Notes: generated by a model not told the origin, from the sequence alone. 32,947 nt of DNA from Rhodobacter sp. (GCA_027484145.1 JAIXUH010000036.1:1-32947), one strand, 5' to 3'; positions 8,940 to 17,910 are shown, numbered from the stretch's first letter. Numbers and translations: made by a program.

Positions 8940-9803
8940 ATGTCCGTTCGTCTTGCCATCGTCACCGATATTCACCACGGCCTGCCCAACAACACCAAAC
9001 GTGGCGATGCAGCCCTTGGCCTGCTGGCCGAGTTCGCCGCCTATGCCAAGGCCTCGGGGGCCACGCATGTGCTGGACCTCGGCGACCGCATCACCGACGC
9101 CAACCATGACACCGACACAGTGCTGGAGGCCGAGGTGGCCGAGGCGCTACGTGCGACCGGCCTGCCCACCTGGCATATCTGCGGCAACCATGACCGCGAT
9201 TACCTGAGCGTGGCCGAGAATGAGGCCATTCTGGGCCAGTCTTTGGCCAATGAGACTGTCGATATCGGCGGCTGGCGCATCGTGTTGTGGCGGGCAGACA
9301 GCAAAATCTCCCGTCAGCCGGGCCAGCAGGGATTTAACCTGGTTGAGGCCGACCTGATCTGGCTGGCCAATGTGGCCTTTGCCGCCGACCGCCCGTTGCT
9401 GGTGGCAAGCCATGTGCCCGTTTCAGGCCACAGCCAGATCGGCAATTACTATTTTCAGGCCAACCCGGAATACTCGACCTATCCGCTGGCCGAGCGCGCC
9501 CGCGCGGCGCTGGCCCTCGCACGGGTGCCGGTGGTGTGTATCGCGGGGCATGTGCACTGGAACACCATCACCACGGTGAACGGCATCACCCATCTGACCC
9601 AACAATCGCTGACCGAGGGCTTTACCACCGGCGGCGCGCCAGCCGGGGCCATGGGCATCCTTGATCTGGATGAGACCGTGACTTGGGATGTGGTGGGCGC
9701 GGACCCCATCCACTTTGCCTTCCGCCCGACCGCCGCCCGTTGGACCCCGGTTCTGCCGCCCTTTGGCGACCTGCCGGAACTGCGCCAACGCACAACGTCA
9801 TGA
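8940..9803 (+). CDS. Calcineurin-like metallophosphoesterase (first of two)
   Basis: A 287-residue cytoplasmic metal-dependent phosphoesterase. The canonical motifs are all present: DIH (D10, H12), GDR (D49), GNHDRD (N83, H84), an isolated H158 (ASHVP) and GHVH (H204, H206), which together bind the dinuclear metal centre and the phosphate. The frame is open for 32 codons upstream, but that part overlaps the preceding gene and the hairpin, so ATG 8940 is chosen. The stop overlaps the next gene's start (ATGA at 9800-9803), indicating coupling to the ATPase. No signal peptide, so it would act on a solute after import. It is only distantly like the second phosphoesterase of the operon. Substrate class (phosphodiester, phosphomonoester or nucleotide) cannot be decided. 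Confidence 0.88.
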   Translation: MSVRLAIVTDIHHGLPNNTKRGDAALGLLAEFAAYAKASGATHVLDLGDRITDANHDTDTVLEAEVAEALRATGLPTWHICGNHDRDYLSVAENEAILGQSLANETVDIGGWRIVLWRADSKISRQPGQQGFNLVEADLIWLANVAFAADRPLLVASHVPVSGHSQIGNYYFQANPEYSTYPLAERARAALALARVPVVCIAGHVHWNTITTVNGITHLTQQSLTEGFTTGGAPAGAMGILDLDETVTWDVVGADPIHFAFRPTAARWTPVLPPFGDLPELRQRTTS

Positions 9804-11593
9804 CCCTGCTGACGGTTGACAACCTGCACCTGAACTTTGGCAGCCACCTGGCGGTCAAGGGTCTCAGCTTTACCATCGGCAGGGGCGAGACCGTCGCTTT
9901 GGTGGGGGAATCCGGGTCGGGCAAATCGGCCACCGCCTTGGCAATCCTGCGGCTGATTGAACGCGAGGGCGGGGCCATCTCTCAGGGGCGCATCCTGCTG
10001 GACGGCAGCCCATCGGTCGATCTGGCGCAACTGTCCGATGTGGCCATGCAAAGGATCCGTGGCAACCGGATTTCGATGGTGTTTCAGGAACCGATGACGG
10101 CGCTGAACCCGGTGATGCCATTGGGCGAACAGGTGGCCGAGGTTTTGCGCCTGCATCAGGGATTGACGGGCCGCGCTGCGCAGCAAGCCGCGCTTGCCGC
10201 CTTAGACCGCGTCCGCATCCCCGAGGCCACCCGCCGCATGACCCAATATCCGCACGAGTTGTCGGGCGGTTTGCGGCAGCGGGTGATGATCGCGATGGCG
10301 CTGGCTTGCCGCCCTGACCTGCTGATCGCTGATGAGCCGACGACCGCGCTGGACGTGACGACGCAGGCCGAGATCATCGATCTGATCGGCAATCTGCAGG
10401 CCGAGATTGGCATGGCCGTCTTGTTCATCACCCATGACATGGGGGTGGTGGCCGAAATCGCCGACCGTGTGGTCGTGCTGCGCCATGGGGAATGCATGGA
10501 GCAGGGCCCGGTTGCGGGCTTTTTTGCCCAGCCCAAGGCGGACTACTCCCGGATGCTGATGGCGGCCACGCCAAGACTGGGCGCAGGTTCCCCGCCTCCC
10601 CTGCGCAGTGCGACCCCGGTGCTGGAGGTCAAAGGCCTGCGCGTGCATTTCCCGGTCCGTCGCGGGCTGCTGGCGGGTGGGCATCTGGATTATCATGCCG
10701 TCAATGATGTGTCGCTGACCATCGGTCAGGGCGAAACTCTGGGGTTGGTCGGCGAAAGTGGTTGCGGAAAATCGACCCTTGCGCGGGCGGTGCTGCGATT
10801 GATTGAACCCGCGGCCGGGACGATCCGACTGATGGGCCAACCCCTGACAGGCCTGTCGCCCGCCAATCTGCGCGCCTGCCGCGCAAAGGCACAGATGGTG
10901 TTTCAAGACCCCTATGCCAGCCTGAACCCCCGTTTGCCCGTGCATGATCTGGTCACCGAACCGGCCCTGATCCATGGCATCGTGGACCAGAAGGGCCGGC
11001 GCGCGCTGGCAGTGGAGCTTTTGGCAAAGGTCGGGCTGGAACCGGCGGCCGCTGACCGGTTTGCGCATCAGTTTTCGGGCGGACAGCGCCAGCGGCTGTG
11101 CATCGCGCGGGCCTTGTCGGTGCGGCCTGCGCTGATCGTGGCGGATGAACCGGTTTCGGCACTGGATGTCTCGGTCGCCCGCCAAGTGACCGACCTGATG
11201 GCCGATCTGCAGGCGCGGGAAAAGGTGGCCTTTTTGTTCATCAGCCATGACATCGCTGTGGTCGAACGCGTCAGCCACCGCATCGCCGTCATGTATCGCG
11301 GCCAGATCGTGGAGCATGGTGAAACTGCGCTGGTGCTGGGCGCACCGCAACATCCCTATACCCAACACCTGCTGTCCGCCGTTCCCACTGCCAAACCGGG
11401 GCAACAGCGCCATCGCACGCCCCTGCCCCCGCTGGCGACCACACCGCTGCTCTTGCGGCCGCATCAGCGCCCCGAGGCTTTGACCCTGACCGAACTGCGC
11501 CCCGGCCATTTCGCGTCCCAGATCAAGGGTGTGCCTTTCCTCCCCGGTTCTAAGCCGGTTCAAATGCAAGCCCAGTTGCAGGACGCCCTTTAA
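9800..11593 (+). CDS. Fused double ATPase (DppD-DppF type) of the peptide-family importer
   Basis: One 597-residue polypeptide carrying both ATPases that OppD/OppF or DppD/DppF supply separately. Domain 1: Walker A GESGSGKSA (~36-44), signature LSGGLRQR (~154), Walker B LLIADEPTTALD (~174) and THD switch histidine (~211). Domain 2: Walker A GESGCGKST (~318), signature FSGGQRQR (~425), Walker B LIVADEPVSALD (~445) and SHD (~482). A peptide-family C-terminal extension follows domain 1 (~230-265) and closes the protein. ATG 9800 overlaps the phosphoesterase stop; the frame continues upstream but only as a shadow of that gene. It powers the DppB/C-type permeases encoded upstream. Fused versions are well known in proteobacteria, so the fusion is not itself novel. 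Confidence 0.93.
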   Translation: MTLLTVDNLHLNFGSHLAVKGLSFTIGRGETVALVGESGSGKSATALAILRLIEREGGAISQGRILLDGSPSVDLAQLSDVAMQRIRGNRISMVFQEPMTALNPVMPLGEQVAEVLRLHQGLTGRAAQQAALAALDRVRIPEATRRMTQYPHELSGGLRQRVMIAMALACRPDLLIADEPTTALDVTTQAEIIDLIGNLQAEIGMAVLFITHDMGVVAEIADRVVVLRHGECMEQGPVAGFFAQPKADYSRMLMAATPRLGAGSPPPLRSATPVLEVKGLRVHFPVRRGLLAGGHLDYHAVNDVSLTIGQGETLGLVGESGCGKSTLARAVLRLIEPAAGTIRLMGQPLTGLSPANLRACRAKAQMVFQDPYASLNPRLPVHDLVTEPALIHGIVDQKGRRALAVELLAKVGLEPAAADRFAHQFSGGQRQRLCIARALSVRPALIVADEPVSALDVSVARQVTDLMADLQAREKVAFLFISHDIAVVERVSHRIAVMYRGQIVEHGETALVLGAPQHPYTQHLLSAVPTAKPGQQRHRTPLPPLATTPLLLRPHQRPEALTLTELRPGHFASQIKGVPFLPGSKPVQMQAQLQDAL

Positions 11594-11777
11594 ACAGCCC
11601 AATCCAATGGGGCGTTTCAGCCTTTGAAGGTTTCGCTTCCACCCGTGACCCCTGCTTTACAATCGCGGCCCACCTTTGTGGGGCCCAGTCTCAGGGGCCA
11701 CATCACCGAGTCGCACCAAACCCATCCGGGCGCATCCTGTGCCCGGAAACGATGAAGCTTTGCACCAAGGGGCTGCC
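11594..11777 (+). promoter_or_regulatory. Internal gap between the two transporter gene sets
   Basis: This 184-base gap is the largest inside the plus-strand run and the likeliest place for an internal promoter. CCCAC (11669-11673) and GTGGG (11678-11682) form a short stem with a 4-base loop and no T-run. A good ribosome site (AAGGGG, 6 bases before ATG 11778) ends the gap. No promoter boxes could be assigned. Confidence 0.4.
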
Positions 11778-12947
11778 ATGGCTGATCTTACGCTTTCGGG
11801 CATTTCCAAGACCTTCGGCCCAACTCGCGTTCTCAATGATGTCTCCCTTTCGGTAAGGGATGGCGAGTTTCTGACGCTGGTTGGCGCCTCGGGCTGCGGC
11901 AAATCCACCATCCTGCGGGTGATTGCGGGGCTGGAGCCGCAAGACTCCGGCACCGTGCAGATTGGTGGCCGCGCGGTGGATCATCTGCGCCCCAAACAGC
12001 GCAATGTGGCGATGGTGTTCCAGTCTTACGCGCTCTACCCGCATATGAGCGTGCACGAAAACATGGCCATGCCACTGGTGATGAGCCGGATGTCACTGGC
12101 CGAACGCCTGCCGCTCTTGGGTCGCGTGATGCCGCGCCGCCGCGAGGTGATGAAGGGGATCAACGCCGAGGTCGATACCGTCGCGCGTCAGTTACAGATC
12201 GATGCCTTACTTGGCCGCAAACCCGCGCAACTGTCCGGCGGGCAGCGGCAGCGTGTGGCGCTGGGTCGCGCGATGGTGCGCCATCCGGATGTCTTCTTGA
12301 TGGACGAGCCCTTGTCCAATCTGGACGCCAAACTGCGCGTCCATATGCGCACCGAATTGACCGAACTTCACCGCCGACTGGGCGTGACCTTCATTTATGT
12401 CACGCATGATCAGGTCGAGGCGATGACCATGTCAGACCGTGTGGCGCTGATGGATGAGGGGCGGATCGTGCAGTTGGGCACGCCGGCCGACCTCTATCAC
12501 AACCCGTCCGACCTGCGCGTGGCACGGTTCATCGGCAGCCCGCAGGTCAATATCGTTTCGGGGACCACACAAACCAAAGGCATCGCCGTGTCGGACACCG
12601 TCTTGCCGATGCAGGTGGGGCTGCCTGCGGGGCAGGTCGTCTCCGTTGGTCTGCGTCCCGAAAGCCTGTCTCTGGACATTGTACCGGGCCGGGCCCGGCT
12701 GACGGCCAAACTGGCCCATGTGGAAAATCTGGGGGCCGAGGTGTTCTTGCATTTCATCTTGCCCGACAGCGGCGACCCCTTGGTTCTGCGCGCCACGCTG
12801 GATGCGTTCGAGGCGCATCGTGGGCGGCTGGATCAGGCGGTGGCGCTGTCGGTCGATACCTCACGCGCCTTGGTGTTCGATACGGCTGGCCACCGGGTGG
12901 ACAGCACCGGGCGCATGGCTGCCCAGCGCCCGATGGTGCAGGCATGA
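11778..12947 (+). CDS. ugpC: UgpC/MalK-type ABC transporter ATPase
   Basis: A 389-residue ATPase of the carbohydrate-importer (CUT1) class. Walker A is GASGCGKST (~36-44), Q-loop FQSYALYPHM (~81), signature LSGGQRQRV (~152), Walker B VFLMDEPLSNLD (~172), switch histidine in YVTHDQVEAMTMSD (~208). The C-terminal ~130 residues form the TOBE regulatory domain (GLRPESL). Compared with the usual ~360 residues it is longer, partly through an insertion of roughly 20 residues (about 105-130, rich in Arg/Leu) between the Q-loop and signature. The start has the ribosome site AAGGGG. Its stop overlaps the next start (ATGA, 12944-12947). Assignment to Ugp rather than another CUT1 system rests on the UgpB-like binding protein of the same cluster. 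Confidence 0.88.
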   Translation: MADLTLSGISKTFGPTRVLNDVSLSVRDGEFLTLVGASGCGKSTILRVIAGLEPQDSGTVQIGGRAVDHLRPKQRNVAMVFQSYALYPHMSVHENMAMPLVMSRMSLAERLPLLGRVMPRRREVMKGINAEVDTVARQLQIDALLGRKPAQLSGGQRQRVALGRAMVRHPDVFLMDEPLSNLDAKLRVHMRTELTELHRRLGVTFIYVTHDQVEAMTMSDRVALMDEGRIVQLGTPADLYHNPSDLRVARFIGSPQVNIVSGTTQTKGIAVSDTVLPMQVGLPAGQVVSVGLRPESLSLDIVPGRARLTAKLAHVENLGAEVFLHFILPDSGDPLVLRATLDAFEAHRGRLDQAVALSVDTSRALVFDTAGHRVDSTGRMAAQRPMVQA

Positions 12948-13852
12948 CCGCCGCCACCCTGTCCGTCAGCCGCAACAGCCAGATGCGGGCCGAGGCGATT
13001 GCCGGCTATGCCTTTGCCATGCCTGCGCTTTTCCTGATCCTGATCCTGCTGATCTTGCCGATCATCGTGGTGTTTATGATCAGCCTGACCGATTACCAAC
13101 TGGGTGCCCTGACATGGTCTTGGGTCGGCCTTGCCAACTATGCCGAGATGATGGCCGACAAGGCGTTTCTGCGGTCCTTGGCCAATACCTTCATCTATGT
13201 GGCCATCGTGGTGCCGGGATCGGTGGGGTTTGCGCTGATCATCGCCATTCTGGTGCAGGAACGGACCAAATCCAAGGCGATCTATCAGACGATCTTCTTT
13301 CTCCCCGTCACCACCACCCTGATCGCCATGTCGGTCGTGTGGCACTTCCTGCTGAACCCCTCTCTCGGCCCCGTCACCAGCCTGGCCCGCGCTTTGGGAT
13401 TTGGCGATTTCGACGTGTTCGGTGACCCGGATCTGGTGTTGGTGGGCCTTGCTGTCATCGGCATCTGGCAGTTGGTCGGGTTCAACATGATCCTGTTTCT
13501 GGCCGGGCTGACAGCAATCCCGCGCGACCTGTATGACGCCGCCGATATCGACGGGGCAGATGGGGTATGGGACCGCTTTGCCCGCGTAACCTGGCCCATG
13601 CTGGGGCCGACCACGCTGTTTGTCGTCGTCACCAGCACCATCACCGCCTTCCGCGTCTTTGACACCGTCGCCGTGATCACGCGTGGCAACCCGATGGGGC
13701 GCAGCGATGTGCTGTTGTTCACCCTCTACAAGGTTGGCTTTCAGGATTTCAACATCGGCCCCGCCTCGGCCATGACCATCGCCTTTCTGGTGTTCGTGCT
13801 GGTGGTGGCGCTGGCGCAGGCCTTTCTGATCGACAGAAGGACGCATTACTGA
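12944..13852 (+). CDS. ugpA: UgpA-type ABC transporter permease
   Basis: A 302-residue inner-membrane permease, close to the UgpA/MalF-short length. Helix 1 is in the N-terminus (FAMPALFLILILLILPIIVV) followed by the periplasmic LTDYQLG segment typical of CUT1 permeases. The EAA loop DLYDAADIDGADGVWDRFAR, then VTWPML, is intact, so docking on the ATPase is expected. The start overlaps the ATPase stop by 4 bases and the stop shares one base with the next start. Pairs with the following UgpE-type permease. Confidence 0.9.
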   Translation: MTAATLSVSRNSQMRAEAIAGYAFAMPALFLILILLILPIIVVFMISLTDYQLGALTWSWVGLANYAEMMADKAFLRSLANTFIYVAIVVPGSVGFALIIAILVQERTKSKAIYQTIFFLPVTTTLIAMSVVWHFLLNPSLGPVTSLARALGFGDFDVFGDPDLVLVGLAVIGIWQLVGFNMILFLAGLTAIPRDLYDAADIDGADGVWDRFARVTWPMLGPTTLFVVVTSTITAFRVFDTVAVITRGNPMGRSDVLLFTLYKVGFQDFNIGPASAMTIAFLVFVLVVALAQAFLIDRRTHY

Positions 13853-14712
13853 TGGCACCGGTTCCCAAATCCCGCCCAAGACGCCGGACTGACCGGCTGG
13901 TCGCCAGCCTGACCGCGCATTTCTTTCTGATCCTGGGCGCAGCCTTTATCCTGCTGCCGTTCGTCTGGATGCTGCTGACCTCGATCCGTCCGGCCTCGGA
14001 GGTCTTTACTGCTGGCTTCAACCCCATCCCCTCGGCCTTTGCAGGGGTCGAGAACTATTCCGAGGCGCTGACCAAATCGCCGCTTCTGCGCTTCATGGCG
14101 AATGGCGTCTTTGTCTGCCTTGGGATCCTTGCCGTGCAACTGCTGTTTGCCATTCCGGCGGGCTATGCTTTGGCGAAGCTGTCGTTCCGGGCGCAGCCCC
14201 TGATCTTTGCCCTTGTCCTGTTCGGCCTGACCGTGCCGGTGCAGGTGACAGCGCTGCCGATCTATATCGCCCTGGCGCGGTTAAACCTTCTGGACACCTA
14301 CTTTGCCATCATGGTGCCGTTCTTCCTGTCGGTCTTTGGCATCTTTCTGTTCCGTCAATTCTTCAAAAGCTTTCCGCAAGAGATCATCCACGCCGCCCGG
14401 CTGGACGGGTTCACCGAAACCGAGATCATCCTGCGCATCATCGTCCCCTCTGCCATGCCGGCCATCGCGGCCTTTGCAGTGTTTTCCATCACCTCGCATT
14501 GGAACGACCTGTACTGGCCGCTGATCGTCACCACCTCGCCCGACCACGCCACGCCGCCCCTTGGCATGATGATCTTTCGCGATCAGGAAACCGGGTCGAA
14601 CTATGGCGCACTGATGGCTGGCGCGGCGATCATCACCGCGCCCCTGATCATCGCCTTTCTGATTGCACAGCGCCATTTCGTGCGCGGCATCACCATGACC
14701 GGGGTGAAGTAG
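13852..14712 (+). CDS. ugpE: UgpE-type ABC transporter permease
   Basis: A 286-residue second permease of the CUT1 importer. A short basic N-terminus (KSRPRRRTDRL) precedes helix 1 (FLILGAAFILLPFVWMLLTS) and the SIRPASEVF motif. The EAA loop is EIIHAARLDGFTETEIILRI, followed by IVPSAMP. The start ATG overlaps the upstream stop as TGATG. The family member MalG/UgpE is ~280 residues, so length is normal. Confidence 0.9.
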   Translation: MAPVPKSRPRRRTDRLVASLTAHFFLILGAAFILLPFVWMLLTSIRPASEVFTAGFNPIPSAFAGVENYSEALTKSPLLRFMANGVFVCLGILAVQLLFAIPAGYALAKLSFRAQPLIFALVLFGLTVPVQVTALPIYIALARLNLLDTYFAIMVPFFLSVFGIFLFRQFFKSFPQEIIHAARLDGFTETEIILRIIVPSAMPAIAAFAVFSITSHWNDLYWPLIVTTSPDHATPPLGMMIFRDQETGSNYGALMAGAAIITAPLIIAFLIAQRHFVRGITMTGVK

Positions 14713-14747
14713 CCCCCCCCCTTTTTCCCCAACCCATGAGGACCAAA

Positions 14748-16034
14748 ATGAACCGCAGAACCCTGTTGCAAGGTGCCGCCAGCCTGACCACGCTGGGCCT
14801 GTTTTCCCCAATGATCGCCCGCGCGCAAAGCACGGTCGACCTGACCGTGACCCATTGCTTCCCCGGCCATGACGGCTTTCACACCGAGATTGCGAACGCC
14901 TTCATGGCCGCCAACCCGGATGTGAAGATCACGTTCACCAACTCCCCCCCGACGTATGAAGAGGGCCACCAGCTCATCCTGCGTCAGGCGATGACGAACC
15001 AGCTGCCCGATATCTATTATTCCGGCTTCCACCTGCTGCCGCCCCTGTCGCGCCAGTTGACCGAACGTGGCCAGATGACCCATCTGGACGCCTTCATCGC
15101 CGCCGAGGGCGACGCCTGGAAAACCGCCAACTATTCGCAGCGCATTCTGGACTTGGGCAATTTTGACGGCATGCAGATGGCAATGCCGTTCAATACCTCG
15201 ACCCCGATCTTCTATTTCAACGAAGAACTGGTCAAGCAGGCCGGTGGCGACCCGGAAAACTTCCCCACCACCTGGGACGAGATGTTTGCTCTGGCCGCCA
15301 AGATCGACGCGCTTGGCGATGATATCGACGGCTTTTACATGGGCATCCATACCGAAGCAGGCGATTGGTTCTGGCAGGGTCTGGTCTATTCCAACGGCGG
15401 CGAGTTGATGGACCCCGCCGAAAAGACCGTGGCCTTTGGCGACGAAAAGGGTCTGGCCGCTTTGACCCTGACCAAACGTTTTGTCGATGACGCCAAGATG
15501 AATCTGCGCGAAAATCAGCAGGGCGTGCAGCAGTTCTATGCTGGCAAAACCGGCATTCTGGTGCAGTCGACTGCATCGCTGCGCGGCACGACTGACAGCG
15601 TTGGCACCAACTTCACCCTGCGGACCGCGCGCTATCCGCTGGCCGACGCCACAAACGGCCGCCTGCCCACCGGCGGCAATGCGCAGATCATCCTGACGAC
15701 CGATGCAGCCAAGCACGACGCCGCCTGGCGGTTCAGCAAATGGGTATCAGGCCCCGAGGGCCAGACCGTAGCTGTCAAGTTCTCGGGCTACATGCCCACC
15801 AGCCTGATCGCCGAGCAAGAAGAATATCTGGGCGGCTTCTACAAGGAAAATCCGAACTACACGACCAGCGTTGGCCAGATCCCGGTGGCGCGCAAGTGGT
15901 TCGGCTATCCCGGCACCAACTCGAACAAGATCATCGATATCCAGCGTGAGAACATCAACCTTGCCATGCGTGGAGAAATGCCGGTGGCCGAAGTTCTGGC
16001 CAAGATGGTGACTGACACGCAGGGCCTGATCTGA
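14748..16034 (+). CDS. ugpB: UgpB-like periplasmic solute-binding protein, probable Tat export
   Basis: A 428-residue family-1 binding protein. The start at 14748 follows a GAGG ribosome site; an upstream in-frame ATG (14736) overlaps that site. The N-terminus has paired arginines (MNRRTLLQGAASLTTLGLF) and ends in an ARAQ cleavage zone, so Tat export is plausible. Several segments resemble Escherichia coli UgpB: MPFNTSTPIFYFNEELVKQA matches the E. coli QPFNSSTPVLYYNKD region, and a C-terminal GYMPTS followed by GFYKENP matches GYLP and GFYEKNP. UgpB binds sn-glycerol-3-phosphate and glycerophosphodiesters, so a related substrate is likely for this importer but unproven. It is followed by a strong hairpin, like the first binding-protein gene. 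Confidence 0.87.
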   Translation: MNRRTLLQGAASLTTLGLFSPMIARAQSTVDLTVTHCFPGHDGFHTEIANAFMAANPDVKITFTNSPPTYEEGHQLILRQAMTNQLPDIYYSGFHLLPPLSRQLTERGQMTHLDAFIAAEGDAWKTANYSQRILDLGNFDGMQMAMPFNTSTPIFYFNEELVKQAGGDPENFPTTWDEMFALAAKIDALGDDIDGFYMGIHTEAGDWFWQGLVYSNGGELMDPAEKTVAFGDEKGLAALTLTKRFVDDAKMNLRENQQGVQQFYAGKTGILVQSTASLRGTTDSVGTNFTLRTARYPLADATNGRLPTGGNAQIILTTDAAKHDAAWRFSKWVSGPEGQTVAVKFSGYMPTSLIAEQEEYLGGFYKENPNYTTSVGQIPVARKWFGYPGTNSNKIIDIQRENINLAMRGEMPVAEVLAKMVTDTQGLI

Positions 16035-16055
16035 CCCCCCTGATTTGACCCCACC

Positions 16056-16078
16056 GGGCCGGGGATGCCCCCCGGCCC
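16056..16078 (+). terminator. GC-rich hairpin after the second solute-binding gene
   Basis: GGGCCGGGG (16056-16064) and CCCCGGCCC (16070-16078) form a perfect 9-bp stem with a 5-base loop. It sits 22 bases past the stop and 26 bases before the next gene. There is no T-run, so 3' stabilisation or partial termination is more likely than complete termination. Confidence 0.65.
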
Positions 16079-16103
16079 ACCCTCCCACGCAGAAGGCGCC
16101 CAG

Positions 16104-16961
16104 ATGACCCAATTCACCCTCGTTCAATTGTCTGACACCCATCTCAGCGCCTCGCGCCCCTATTTCCAGTTCAACTATGAGATGGTGGTCGAGGCCCTGG
16201 CGGACCTGGCCCCCGATCACATCGTGATCACCGGCGATCTGGGCCTGAACGGGCCGGATGACATTGCAGATGTGGCCTTTGCCGCCCGCCAGTTTGGCCG
16301 ACTGGGCGCGCCTTGGTCGGCGGTGCCGGGCAACCATGACCTTGGTCTGGTGCCGTTTGAGGGCGGGTTGCATCAACCGATCACCGAGGCGCGCCATGCC
16401 GCCTATCTCGCCGCCATTGGCGCAGACCGGTTCTTGCAAGACCTTGGTGATTGGCGGTTGATCGGCCTGAACAGCCAGCTCTTGGGCAGCGGTCTGGCTG
16501 CAGAGGCCGAACAGCACACGTGGCTCGCCGCAACCCTTGCCGAAACCACCCGGCCCGTGGCGATGTTCTTGCACTACCCTCTGTTTCTGGATGATCCCGC
16601 AGACCCGACCCCCAGCCACAACGCCGTGCATCCCGAACCCCGCGCCGCGATCCTCGGGCTGATCGAGGCCTCGCCCCATGTCAAACTCGTGGCCTCGGGC
16701 CATTTGCATGAAGAGCGGCGCGTGGAGCGTGATGGCGTGACCTATCACTGGGCCCCGGCAACATCCTTTATCACCACTGACGGCAACCACGGCGGTGTGG
16801 CCACGACCGGTTTTCTGGTGCACCGCTTTGACGGCGAAACCTTCACCACCGAACGTCACTCTGCCCGCTGGATGATCAATCACGACATCGCCAGCTGGGG
16901 AAACACCCAGCCGCACGGCTATTATGAGATCGTCAAGCGCCCCTACCCGAGTGTCGCCTGA
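16104..16961 (+). CDS. Calcineurin-like phosphodiesterase (second; GpdQ/class III PDE-like)
   Basis: A 285-residue cytoplasmic metallophosphoesterase. Motifs: DTH (D11, H13), GDLGLNGPDD (D45), GNHDLG (N77, H78), H157 in FLHYP and GHLHEE (H200, H202). Length and motif spacing resemble class III cyclic-nucleotide phosphodiesterases and GpdQ glycerophosphodiesterases. ATG 16104 has AAGG upstream; 13 more in-frame codons upstream fall in the hairpin. Placement directly after a UgpB-like binding protein fits hydrolysis of imported glycerophosphodiesters, since GpdQ has that activity. Cyclic-nucleotide or other diester hydrolysis remains possible. Downstream gene follows after 9 bases. Confidence 0.88.
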   Translation: MTQFTLVQLSDTHLSASRPYFQFNYEMVVEALADLAPDHIVITGDLGLNGPDDIADVAFAARQFGRLGAPWSAVPGNHDLGLVPFEGGLHQPITEARHAAYLAAIGADRFLQDLGDWRLIGLNSQLLGSGLAAEAEQHTWLAATLAETTRPVAMFLHYPLFLDDPADPTPSHNAVHPEPRAAILGLIEASPHVKLVASGHLHEERRVERDGVTYHWAPATSFITTDGNHGGVATTGFLVHRFDGETFTTERHSARWMINHDIASWGNTQPHGYYEIVKRPYPSVA

Positions 16962-16970
16962 GATTTCAGG

Positions 16971-17900
16971 ATGACGTCTTTTGCCGCGCGACCGCTTTTG
17001 CAAAGGGTCGGGGCGATGCCCCCCGACCTCAAAGCCTCGATCCTGATGGTCGTGGCCATTGCGTTGTTTACGGCCATGTCGGTCTTCATGCGGATCATCG
17101 GCGACCGGATCAGCGTGCCGCAGGTCATCTTCCTGCGGCAACTGATGATGTTTGTCCTGCTTGCGCCGTTGTTTCACGCCGCCGGGATTGCGGTGCTGCG
17201 ACCCACAGGGCTTTGGCTGCATATCGCGCGCGGCGTGCTGGCAGTCGGCGCGATGTTCTGCGGTCTGACGGCGATCCTGCACATTTCGCTGGCCGATGCG
17301 ACGGCGATCGGGATGTCGGATGTGCTGATCACCACGGCGCTCGCGGCCCTGATCCTGCGCGAACCGGTGGGTTGGCAACGCTGGGTTGCTGCGGGCGTGG
17401 GGTTCGCAGGTGTGCTGGCAATGATCCGCCCATTCGCCGCCGGGTTCGAGGTGCAGTCGTTGGTGGCATTGGCTGGCGCGGCGTTCGGTGCTGCCAGCAC
17501 CATCGCGCTGCGGCTTGGGTCTGGGCATGACACGACAGCCATCGTCCTGTTCTGGCAGGGCGCCGTCGTGCTTGCCCTGTCGGCCCCGCTGGCACTGCTG
17601 CACTGGGTCTGGCCAACCTGGCAAGAGGCGGGGATCCTGCTGATCATGGGGGTGATATTCACCGCCGGAAACTGGCTCTTGACGGTCGCCGTCCGGCTGG
17701 GCCGTGCCACGGCGCTCGCCCCCTTGGGATACCTGCGCCTTCTGATGATGGCCGCCACCGGCTGGGTGATCTACGCCGAAGTGCCAACCTTAGCCACGGT
17801 CATCGGTGGCGCGCTGGTGCTGGCATCGGCGACCTATACCATCACGCGAAACGCGTCCCGTCCCCCGCCCATTCCACCCATAAACCCTGATATAACTTAA
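16971..17900 (+). CDS. EamA/DMT-family membrane transporter
   Basis: A 309-residue membrane protein with about ten hydrophobic helices in two EamA-type halves (first half starts ILMVVAIALFTAMSVFMRII; LREPVGWQRW lies at the half boundary; second half from SLVALAGAAFGAASTIALRL). The DMT superfamily mostly exports metabolites, or sometimes takes up amino acids or nucleosides. It sits 9 bases after the second phosphoesterase and 10 before the PHP hydrolase, so it belongs to the operon and may move a hydrolysis product or overflow. The ribosome site is poor; ATG 17016 (MPPDLKAS) is an alternative start that removes 15 residues. Confidence 0.85.
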   Translation: MTSFAARPLLQRVGAMPPDLKASILMVVAIALFTAMSVFMRIIGDRISVPQVIFLRQLMMFVLLAPLFHAAGIAVLRPTGLWLHIARGVLAVGAMFCGLTAILHISLADATAIGMSDVLITTALAALILREPVGWQRWVAAGVGFAGVLAMIRPFAAGFEVQSLVALAGAAFGAASTIALRLGSGHDTTAIVLFWQGAVVLALSAPLALLHWVWPTWQEAGILLIMGVIFTAGNWLLTVAVRLGRATALAPLGYLRLLMMAATGWVIYAEVPTLATVIGGALVLASATYTITRNASRPPPIPPINPDIT

Positions 17901-17910
17901 GGAAAACCCG

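Noticed and set aside
10202-11602. Minus-strand frame of 466 codons opposite the fused ATPase
   Set aside because: The plus strand carries both complete sets of ABC ATPase motifs; the antisense product has none.
12833-13879. Minus-strand frame of 348 codons opposite the UgpA-type permease
   Set aside because: His/Gln/Gly-rich antisense shadow of a well-supported permease.
15747-17624. Long minus-strand frame of 625 codons opposite the binding-protein, phosphoesterase and DMT genes
   Set aside because: It covers three genes with clear family motifs on the plus strand; its product is rich in Gly, His and Arg with no domain, as expected for the antisense of high-GC coding DNA.
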